Assembly (NCBI GenBank): GCA_903825305.1
Contig: CAIKAC010000013.1
Location: forward strand, 1-64,000
Direction: 5' to 3'
From: an uncultured Actinomycetes bacterium
GTDB taxonomy: Bacteria; Actinomycetota; Acidimicrobiia; Acidimicrobiales; RAAP-2
Length of the DNA: 64,000 nucleotides
Position 1 is the first letter of the stretch. Every line of letters begins with the position of its first letter. The notes below the pieces were generated by a model. It ran no database searches and had not been told where the DNA came from. It saw nothing but the letters and a program-made list of their open reading frames with translations. Below, in pieces: positions 1 to 6,662 of this stretch. Position numbers and translations under genes: made by a program.

Positions 1-2
1 CC

Positions 3-638
3 TCGTTGGGGAATTTGATCGGCGATCCTGATAATAAGGCCCGGCTTACTATGGAAAATTGGGTGGACACGGTGGGGTTGAATTATATCATGAACGCCGT
101 GGTTACTCCGAAGAACCAAATTTACCGGATCGTTGCCGGACATTACGTGCAGGCTCACCGCGATGGCGTAAAATATTCACGGGAAGTCTGGGGTATTAAG
201 TCCAATCAGCGAATGGATATTGCCATTGTCAGCTCGCATCCGGCGGACTTGGATTTCTGGCAGGGCACAAAAGGTATTGTTAACTGTGAGAAGGTTATTC
301 CCGACGGTGGCTTGTTGATTATCGCCTCGCCCTCCACGGAAGGCGTCGGCCCTCATCCGGAATATATTGATTATATAGGAACGGAAGATTATCAGGACTT
401 ACTAAACGGTGCCAAACAGGGCAAATATAATTTGGAAGAAGTTTTACCGTTGGCAGTGGGCGCAGCGGTGGCTAGGATCCGGAAACGGATCAATATCGGT
501 TTTATAACTTCCGGAATGACCCGGGAACAGATAGAAAAGTCAGGATTTTTATATTTTGAAACCATCGAAGAGGTTATCGCCTTCGGGTTGAAAAAATACG
601 GTCCGGACGCTAAAATTGCCATCGTTCCCATGGGGGCT
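3..638 (+). CDS. LarA-like (nickel-dependent lactate racemase family, DUF2088) C-terminal part, 5' end outside window
   Basis: The first about 211 residues resemble the C-terminal half of LarA-family proteins, which racemise lactate or related hydroxy acids with a nickel-pincer cofactor. Family-like stretches are the early GNLIGDPDN, the VAGHYVQAHRDGV segment, QGTKGIV and the glycine-rich GGLLIIASPSTEG. The frame is open to the window edge, so the TTG at 6 is probably internal and the N-terminal half lies outside. Codon use (many TTT, TTA, AAT, AAA, ATA) is clearly more AT-rich than everything after about base 640. The reading frame runs without a stop into an unrelated membrane protein, right after a segment (KIAIVPMGA) that looks like the last strand of a LarA domain. 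I read this as a fragment from another genome joined by assembly; real horizontal transfer is less likely. No Ni-pincer ligands can be judged because the N-terminal half is absent. Confidence 0.6.
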
Positions 639-914
639 TGCTCTATCGCCTTCATCTCGACTGCTAACGCGACGTTACAGATGTCATCTCGCGAGGAAAT
701 GCGTGGCCGAGTTTTGGCGCTCTTTGCTATTGGCTTTTTGGGATCTACGCCGATTGGCGCACCACTCGTTGGCGTGATTAGCGCACTCAGTAGCCCTCGA
801 GTCGCCATTTTGGTTGGCGCTCTATCGTGTTTGATCGCCGCAAGCTTGCTCGCTTTATCGCTGAGGAATGGTGGGCGCGCTCGCTTGAACAACGCAGCGC
901 TAAGCGTTGCTTAA
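639..914 (+). pseudogene. MFS transporter, C-terminal fragment (about 91 residues) fused in frame behind the LarA-like part
   Basis: From residue 212 of the open frame the protein changes to a typical major facilitator C-terminus. The MSSREEMRGRVLALFAIGFL segment is the conserved loop and following helix of drug/enterobactin exporter-like MFS proteins. Two more hydrophobic helices follow (GAPLVGVISAL and ILVGALSCLIAASLLALSL), then a basic tail. Base composition here matches the rest of the window. The stop codon shares the palindrome TTAA at 911-914 with the convergent acyl-CoA dehydrogenase stop, so this part belongs to the local genome. About 75% of a normal MFS protein is missing upstream, replaced by the LarA-like sequence. 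No function can be expected from this fragment as it stands. Confidence 0.65.
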
Positions 915-2143
915 CTCTGGGGAACTTTGGGTTCCTTGGGAAGCCCGAGTGCTCGCTCGGCGACAATATTTCGCTGAATTTCTGCTGCACCACCCCAAAT
1001 AGTCTCGGAGCGAGAGAAAAAGAACGAGGACTGCAATTTGGAGACGGGGTAGCCACCGCTACCTTGAATGTGACCAGAGATCGGTGACTCATTAAAGCCG
1101 CTGCCGGTGAGTATTTGTCCCTCAGGTCCGAGCAGGTCGATGTAGAGCTCCATGGTGCGCCGGTGACTTTCAGACCAGAACATCTTGTTGCAGGCATTCA
1201 GCATCGCCGTGTGTTTTGTCCCATTGAGGGCGTCGGTGAGGCTCCGATAGCCATTGATTTCCATGATCTTGATATCGGACCAAGCCTTCACGAGCTCTTG
1301 GCGGGTTATCGCATCAGTATTGACGCCCCGACGCTTGGCGGCGTCCACGATCTCATTCCATTCCTTGAGAAAGCGACGAAAACCCGTGGTCGACGAGGCT
1401 CCACGCTCAAAACCGAGGGTGGTCATTGCCACCTTCCAGCCGTTATTCACGCCACCAATGACATTGTCTTTAGGAGCCCGAGCGTCGGTAAAGAAGACTT
1501 CATTGAACTCTGCCGAACCGTCAATCTGTGTGATGGGTCGGACCTCGATACCTGATTGATGCATCGGGACGAGGATGTAGCTAATGCCGGCATGCTGGGG
1601 TGCATCATTGTCGGTCCGGGCCAACAAGAACATGTAATCGGCATATTGTGCCTGCGTGGTCCAAACTTTTTGACCGTTGATCACCCATTCATCGCCATCA
1701 AGCACTGCCTGACATTTGAGTGCAGCCAAGTCGCTACCAGCATTGGGCTCTGAAAACCCTTGGCACCACGAGATCGTGCCTTGCAAAATTCCGGGCAGGA
1801 ATTCCTTCTTCTGCTCTTCTGTGCCCCATTGCAAAATGGTTGGCCCCACCAAGGTGTCGCCAAAGAAATCTGCTCGAAGTGGTGCTCCAGCTCGAGCGAA
1901 CTCTTCGGTGGCTACCACTTGTTCAATAATGCTCAGGCCTTTGCCACCATATTCAGTTGGCCAACTCGCACAAATCCAGCCACCTTCAAAGAGTTGTGCA
2001 ATCCACGACTCGTTGAACGCGGTGCGCTCAGCATCGGTCATCGAGAAGCCCTCGTCAAACCATCCTTGCGGGAGGTGGGCTTCTAGCCAAGCTCGGACTT
2101 CTGCGCGGAAGGGTTCAGTGGAAGCGGGGTATGAAAGATCCAT
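911..2143 (-). CDS. acyl-CoA dehydrogenase family protein
   Basis: A 410-residue FAD flavoprotein of the acyl-CoA dehydrogenase family. It has the helical N-terminal domain, the central FAD-binding signature WCQGFSEPNAGSDLAAL and VWTTQAQYADYMFLLART, and the C-terminal helical domain ending in IWGGAAEIQRNIVAERALGL, the usual family ending. It would oxidise an acyl-CoA to the enoyl-CoA. Long-branched versions in actinobacteria often act on steroid side chains or branched acyl chains, but the substrate cannot be read here. An ATG at 2161 is also possible. I prefer the ATG at 2143 because TACGCT (2151-2156) lies 7 nt upstream and there is no ribosome-binding site. The stop overlaps the convergent MFS remnant by sharing TTAA. 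Confidence 0.88.
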   Translation of the reverse strand: MDLSYPASTEPFRAEVRAWLEAHLPQGWFDEGFSMTDAERTAFNESWIAQLFEGGWICASWPTEYGGKGLSIIEQVVATEEFARAGAPLRADFFGDTLVGPTILQWGTEEQKKEFLPGILQGTISWCQGFSEPNAGSDLAALKCQAVLDGDEWVINGQKVWTTQAQYADYMFLLARTDNDAPQHAGISYILVPMHQSGIEVRPITQIDGSAEFNEVFFTDARAPKDNVIGGVNNGWKVAMTTLGFERGASSTTGFRRFLKEWNEIVDAAKRRGVNTDAITRQELVKAWSDIKIMEINGYRSLTDALNGTKHTAMLNACNKMFWSESHRRTMELYIDLLGPEGQILTGSGFNESPISGHIQGSGGYPVSKLQSSFFFSRSETIWGGAAEIQRNIVAERALGLPKEPKVPQS

Positions 2144-2150
2144 GGTCTGA

Positions 2151-2156
2151 AGCGTA
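2151..2156 (-). promoter_or_regulatory. putative -10 element (TACGCT) for leaderless acyl-CoA dehydrogenase mRNA
   Basis: TACGCT on the minus strand, 7 nt before the ATG at 2143. There is no Shine-Dalgarno sequence, so this fits the TAnnnT-start pattern seen across the window. Confidence 0.4.
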
Positions 2157-2226
2157 GTCATTGGGGGGCTCTGCGTCTTCGAGTTGCCGATTGGCCCATA
2201 TCGGGGGAACATGGAGGAATAGCTTC

Positions 2227-3639
2227 ATGAGCGTCTGCCTCATGTTCAAGGTCGGAGAGCCCGTGTCCCGTTCGATCTCACAGGTCATTAGTGAAACCAA
2301 AGCTTCAGCACGTCGATCACGAGCCGTGGTGATTCCTGACCGTGTTGCGCCGCGTCCAGCCGAACCTGGAGGGTATCGGATTGCCTTTTTGTGTTATCGG
2401 GGCAACCCCACCTGCGGTGGACAGGGGGTCTATACCCGTCACCTAACAAGGGAATTGGTGGCGCTGGGCCACAGCGTGGAGGTATTCGCGGGCCCACCGT
2501 GGCCAGAGCTCGATGAAGGTGTTGGCTTCACGCCCGTTCCCAACTTGGACCTTTATCGCGACCCCGACCCCTTCCGAATTCCAGCACCGCGAGAATTTCG
2601 CTCTCGCGAGGATTTCGAAGAGTTCGCCATCATGCTCAGTGCGGGCTTTGGGGAACCACTCACCTTTTCTCATCGCGTTGCCAAAGTGCTTAACGGCCGG
2701 CGAGATGAGTTCGATCTGATTCACGACAATCAGTGTCTTGGCAACGGCATCGACGATCTTGTTCGCGACGGCTGGCCGCTCCTTGAAACCCTGCACCACC
2801 CCATCACCGTTGATCGCTCAATTGCTCTTGACCATGCTGAAGGGTGGCGTCAGCGCCTGGGAACTCGTCGCTGGTTCGGGTTCTTGCGCATGCAAGCTCG
2901 CGTTGCTCGAAAAGTACCGGCCATCGTGACGGTGAGCCACAACTCAAAAGCTGACATTCATAGCCAACTGGGCGTTGACCTTGAGCGCATCACGGTCGTT
3001 CCTGTGGGCGTTGATCACGAGGTGTTCACGCCCCGCCACGACGTAGCCAAGGTAAAAGGTCGCATCATGGTGACCTCTTCTTCTGACGTCCCCATGAAAG
3101 GCCTCGTTCCGCTTCTCGAGGCGGTGGCGAAGCTCAGAACCAGTCGAGAATTAAGTCTGACCCTGATTGGCAAACCACGAGCCAATGGTCGAGTTGCCAA
3201 GGCGATTGACCGCCTCGGACTCGACGATGTGATCAGCGAAATTTCAGGGGTGAGTGACGCCGAACTTGCTCGGCTCTATGCCGAAGCAGAGGTCGCCGTG
3301 GTTCCGTCGCTCTATGAAGGGTTTAGCTTGCCAGCCATTGAGGCGATGAGTTGTGGGGTTGCCGTCGTGGGGACCACGGGGGGAGCGATTCCAGAAGTGG
3401 TGGGTACCAGTGGTGAAACCGGTCTGTTGGTGGAGCCCAATAACCCCGAAGCCCTTCGCGTAGCTATTGAGCGACTCCTCGACGATGCATCACTGCGCGA
3501 ACGACTTGGTGCAGCAGGAAGAGCCCGTGTGATTTCTCGTTTCACTTGGCAGGTGACTGCTCGAGGCACTGCGGCATGTTACGACGCAATTTTGAGGGGT
3601 ACCGCCCTGCCAGAATCGGTGGACTTTGAGACGTGCTGA
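2227..3639 (+). CDS. GT4 family glycosyltransferase, first gene of a conserved-looking GT / methyltransferase / cyclase-fold cluster
   Basis: A 470-residue GT-B fold glycosyltransferase. The N-terminal Rossmann half starts near residue 50 (YRIAFLCYRG) and has the glycine loop GGQGVYTRHL that binds the sugar donor. The C-terminal half carries VVPVGVDHEVFTP and the GT4 signature VVPSLYEGFSLPAIEAMSCG with the E-x7-E pair, then EVVG and TGLLVEP. It transfers a sugar from a nucleotide-sugar with retention; donor and acceptor are unknown. I start at ATG 2227 because GGAGGA at 2213-2218 lies 8 nt upstream; the open frame continues further 5' without support. Its stop overlaps the next start by 7 nt (GTG 3633), so the three genes to 5422 form one operon. 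A role on a lipid-linked or terpenoid acceptor is suggested only by the cyclase-fold neighbour. Confidence 0.88.
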   Translation: MSVCLMFKVGEPVSRSISQVISETKASARRSRAVVIPDRVAPRPAEPGGYRIAFLCYRGNPTCGGQGVYTRHLTRELVALGHSVEVFAGPPWPELDEGVGFTPVPNLDLYRDPDPFRIPAPREFRSREDFEEFAIMLSAGFGEPLTFSHRVAKVLNGRRDEFDLIHDNQCLGNGIDDLVRDGWPLLETLHHPITVDRSIALDHAEGWRQRLGTRRWFGFLRMQARVARKVPAIVTVSHNSKADIHSQLGVDLERITVVPVGVDHEVFTPRHDVAKVKGRIMVTSSSDVPMKGLVPLLEAVAKLRTSRELSLTLIGKPRANGRVAKAIDRLGLDDVISEISGVSDAELARLYAEAEVAVVPSLYEGFSLPAIEAMSCGVAVVGTTGGAIPEVVGTSGETGLLVEPNNPEALRVAIERLLDDASLRERLGAAGRARVISRFTWQVTARGTAACYDAILRGTALPESVDFETC

Positions 3640-4349
3640 CGGCTGACTTTGATCAATTGGGGCTTATTGCTGGCGATCGAGTACTTGATTTGGGATGTGG
3701 ATTCGGACGCCACGCATTCGAGATCGCGCGCCGCGGTGGCCACGTCGTAGCCGTGGACCCTGGAGAAGACGAAACTGTAAGTGCTTCGGCCACCTTTGCC
3801 GCGATGGCAGAAGCGGGCGAGATAGGTGCCAGTACCGAGGTGTCAGTGCTGAGGGGCGATGGCCTGCACCTACCCTTCGACGATGCGTCATTTGATCGGG
3901 TGGTGTGCTCAGAGGTGCTGGAGCACATCAATGATGATGAAGGCGCTATTGAAGAGCTCAGTCGGGTGCTCCGAAGCGGGGGCACCATGGCCGTTACGGT
4001 GCCTCGCTTTGGCCCCGAGTGGTTGAACTGGCTTATCTCAGATGCCTACCACGAGACGCCTGGCGGCCACGTGCGCATCTATCGTCGAGCTTCTCTAGAA
4101 GCAAAACTTCGTCGAGCCGGACTTCGTGTGACCAGCCACAGCCATGTCCATGGCCTCCACAGCCCCTATTGGTGGCTCAAGTGTTTGGTTGGCGTGAGCA
4201 ATGATGAGCACGTATTGGTTCGCGCGTATCACCGCTTTTTGGTGTGGGACATCATGAATCGCCCTGCGCTTACCCGTTGGCTGGAGCGCATTACGGCACC
4301 CATTATGGGCAAGTCACTCGTGATCTATGCCATCAAGGATGTGGCATGA
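3633..4349 (+). CDS. class I SAM-dependent methyltransferase
   Basis: A 238-residue Methyltransf_11-type enzyme. Motif I is VLDLGCGFGRHAFEIARRG (about residues 18-36), followed by the acidic VAVDPGEDE end of strand 2. Motif II is FDRVVCSEVLEHINDD, then the GGTMAVTVPRF strand. It would transfer a methyl group from S-adenosylmethionine to a small molecule or glycolipid; no substrate can be named. It starts with GTG inside the end of the glycosyltransferase gene (7-nt overlap) and its stop forms an ATGA overlap with the next gene, so the three are translationally coupled. Most of the coding sequence downstream of motif II is unlike ubiquinone methyltransferases. Confidence 0.85.
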   Translation: MLTADFDQLGLIAGDRVLDLGCGFGRHAFEIARRGGHVVAVDPGEDETVSASATFAAMAEAGEIGASTEVSVLRGDGLHLPFDDASFDRVVCSEVLEHINDDEGAIEELSRVLRSGGTMAVTVPRFGPEWLNWLISDAYHETPGGHVRIYRRASLEAKLRRAGLRVTSHSHVHGLHSPYWWLKCLVGVSNDEHVLVRAYHRFLVWDIMNRPALTRWLERITAPIMGKSLVIYAIKDVA

Positions 4350-5422
4350 GTACCTTGGCCGAACGCATCCCCGATATCCCAGGGATTCTGAGTGCTAGCG
4401 AGTTGGTCGCCACCGTCGATCATCTCGCTGCGCTGCAACTCAGTAACGGCATGATTCCCTGGTTCGGTGGTGGTCATTGCGATCCGTGGAACCACGTGGA
4501 AACGGCCATGGCGCTCTCGATTGATGGGCGAGATGCCGAAGTGGAGGCCGCGTACCAGTGGCTTGCCGAGACGCAACTCGGCGACGGGAGCTGGTTTAAC
4601 TACTACCGAGCCGAAGGAGTCAAAGACCAGCGCATTGACACCAATGTCTGCGCCTATGTGGCCGTGGGTCTGTGGCATTACAGCGTGCTTCGTGGATCAG
4701 AATCACTCCTCATCAAGCATCGCGCCATGCTGGAACAAGCCATGAATTTTGTGGTGGCCCATCAGCGCAGCGATGGCACCATCACCTGGTCGCGAGATGC
4801 CAGTGGTCGATCTGAGGCCTATGCCCTCTTGACAGGGAGTTCATCGATTTTGCTCTCGTTGCGCTGCGCGGTTGCTGCCTTTGAAGCAATGGGAGAAACT
4901 CGACCCGATTGGGAACTAGCCGCGGGGCGCTTAGCCCACGCGATTGCTCACCACCCCGGGGCCTTTGCTCCAAAGCGTGAATTCGCAATGGACTGGTATT
5001 ACCCGGTGCTCTCCGGAGCGCTTGATACTGAAGCTGGCAACAGCAGAATAGATCGATACTGGGATGAATTTGTCATGGACGGTCGAGGGGTGCGTTGTGT
5101 CTCGACTGAGCCATGGGTAACCGCAGCAGAGACCGCAGAGCTCGTCATCACGTTGGAATCGTTGGGTCGCCATGAACAGGCCCTGAGTTTGTTTGCTTCA
5201 GCACAGGCACACCGCCAGAGCGATGGGTCGTATCTCACGGGCCTGGTGTACCCCGACGTGGTGAGTTTTCCGCACCGAGAAACCTCGAGTTATACCGCGG
5301 CCGCCATTGTGCTTGCAGCCGATGCCCTGAGTCACACCACTCAAGCAAGTGGTGTGTTGGGCGGAGCTCAGCTAGCAGGCGTTGTCGATGTCCCTTCGCC
5401 CCCCTGCGCTCGACGACACTGA
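4346..5422 (+). CDS. terpene cyclase / prenyltransferase-fold (alpha-alpha barrel) protein
   Basis: A 358-residue protein built of repeated helical hairpins with QW-like motifs such as QLSNGMIPWFGG, AETQLGDGSWFNYY and VAHQRSDGTITW. These are characteristic of the squalene-cyclase and protein-prenyltransferase superfamily. No DXDD cyclase motif is visible, and there is no second beta-domain of full squalene-hopene cyclases, so it is shorter than those (over 600 aa). It may be a stand-alone barrel acting on a prenyl or glycolipid substrate, or a non-catalytic member. In database annotation such proteins are usually called prenyltransferase. ATG at 4346 overlaps the methyltransferase stop (ATGA). 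It converges with the methyltransferase at 5424 with 1 nt between the stops. Confidence 0.72.
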   Translation: MSTLAERIPDIPGILSASELVATVDHLAALQLSNGMIPWFGGGHCDPWNHVETAMALSIDGRDAEVEAAYQWLAETQLGDGSWFNYYRAEGVKDQRIDTNVCAYVAVGLWHYSVLRGSESLLIKHRAMLEQAMNFVVAHQRSDGTITWSRDASGRSEAYALLTGSSSILLSLRCAVAAFEAMGETRPDWELAAGRLAHAIAHHPGAFAPKREFAMDWYYPVLSGALDTEAGNSRIDRYWDEFVMDGRGVRCVSTEPWVTAAETAELVITLESLGRHEQALSLFASAQAHRQSDGSYLTGLVYPDVVSFPHRETSSYTAAAIVLAADALSHTTQASGVLGGAQLAGVVDVPSPPCARRH

Positions 5423-5423
5423 T

Positions 5424-6065
5424 TCATCGAATGCGGCGAAGCAAGGCAAGCGATCCGCAGCGATCAACCAACGCGAAGGCTCCACTCGCCAAAGCGCGCT
5501 GGTAGATCTCGAAGGGTGGACGACCACCATCGGCTGGATCTTCAAATACGTCGTGAATGGCGAGAATGCCATGTATTGCAACTTTGGAACTCCACGCGTC
5601 ATAATCAGCGTGGGCTACGACCTCGCCATGACCGCCATCGATAAACAACAAGTGCAGTGGCGTGGACCAATGGCGAGCTACGGTGAGCGAGTCGCCGACG
5701 ATGCCCACGACGGTACCCTCGAGCTGGGCAGTGGCGATGGTGCGCTGGAAGTGGGGCAAGGTGTTGAGGCGTCCATCGGCGGGATCGACAAGGTCCTGGT
5801 CAAAGTGCTCCCAACCCTGCTGGTTCTCCTCTGACCCATGGTGGTGGTCAACGCTAAAGACCACTGCACCGGTCTCCTCTGCCCCAATGGCTAGGTAGAC
5901 CGCGGACTTGCCACACCAGGAACCGATCTCCAGCATGGTGGCATGGGGGAATTGTGACCCGACCTCGCGCGCGATATCGCAAAGAGCGAGTCCCTCATCA
6001 TCGGGCATAAAGCCCTTGGCCGCTTTTGCACACGCAATGAGGTGGTGTCTGCGTTCGAGATTCAT
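5424..6065 (-). CDS. class I SAM methyltransferase, Methyltransf_24 type
   Basis: A 213-residue protein with the methyltransferase core MLEIGSWCGKSAVYLAIGAEE (motif I), VFSVDHHHGSEENQQGW (strand 2 with an acidic residue), the LLFIDGGHGEVVAHADYDAW strand typical of the type 24 group, and GILAIHDVF. Members of this group often sit beside glycosyltransferase genes and methylate sugars or related polar groups. It is the last gene of a minus-strand operon (aminopeptidase, GDT1 transporter, this gene; 3 nt from the preceding stop). It converges almost without a gap on the GT / methyltransferase / cyclase-fold operon, which may make it the fourth partner of that pathway. Exact reaction unknown. Confidence 0.8.
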   Translation of the reverse strand: MNLERRHHLIACAKAAKGFMPDDEGLALCDIAREVGSQFPHATMLEIGSWCGKSAVYLAIGAEETGAVVFSVDHHHGSEENQQGWEHFDQDLVDPADGRLNTLPHFQRTIATAQLEGTVVGIVGDSLTVARHWSTPLHLLFIDGGHGEVVAHADYDAWSSKVAIHGILAIHDVFEDPADGGRPPFEIYQRALASGAFALVDRCGSLALLRRIR

Positions 6066-6068
6066 GGC

Positions 6069-6662
6069 CTAGTGAACAAAAATCGTGACGAGGCTGTAGA
6101 TGCCGAAACCGAGGAGTACGAGACCACCAGCCTTGCGAATGAAGGCCAAGGGGAGGACGCGCAAGAGTACGCGCCCTGAGAACGCAGCAATGCCCGAAAT
6201 AGCAACCAGGGCAAGACTCGCAGCCACAAATACGGTGAGCATGTCGTGGCTTTTGGCGACGAAATTCATCGTCAATAGCTGCGTGAGGTCGCCAAATTCA
6301 CCAACGAAAATCACCACAAACGCCGACGCTGCCACCCGCAGGAAGGTGCCGAGTCGTTCATTTCGTGCCTCCGTCTCACCCTCTTCTTCTTCTGTTTCTT
6401 CGCTTACGAACAGCAAGTAAGCAGCCCCTCCAAGGAAGAGCACGGTTTCGAAAATGTGAACGACACTGTGAGGCAGGAGCAGGATTAATCGACCGGCCAG
6501 GCAACTCAACGCCACTTGTGCGATAAAGGCCGATCCAGCGCCGAGCCAGACGGCACGAGGATTGGATCGAGACCCCATTACCAAGGTGGCGATCATGGTT
6601 TTGTCGGGGAGCTCCGCGATAAAGAGAACTCCAAAGACCGTGGCGAAGAGTGCGAGGTTCAC
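6069..6662 (-). CDS. TMEM165/GDT1 family (UPF0016) divalent cation transporter
   Basis: A 197-residue membrane protein with six predicted helices in two homologous halves. The first half has the family signature ELPDKT (residues 17-22). The second has EFGDLT (122-127), where the usual Lys of E-x-G-D-K-T is Leu. An acidic linker rich in Glu lies near residues 88-102 on the cytosolic side. Family members exchange Mn2+ or Ca2+ for protons across the membrane. It overlaps the aminopeptidase stop by 4 nt. M1 aminopeptidases are metal-dependent, but a functional link is only a guess. The K-to-L change may alter ion choice. Confidence 0.85.
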   Translation of the reverse strand: MNLALFATVFGVLFIAELPDKTMIATLVMGSRSNPRAVWLGAGSAFIAQVALSCLAGRLILLLPHSVVHIFETVLFLGGAAYLLFVSEETEEEEGETEARNERLGTFLRVAASAFVVIFVGEFGDLTQLLTMNFVAKSHDMLTVFVAASLALVAISGIAAFSGRVLLRVLPLAFIRKAGGLVLLGFGIYSLVTIFVH

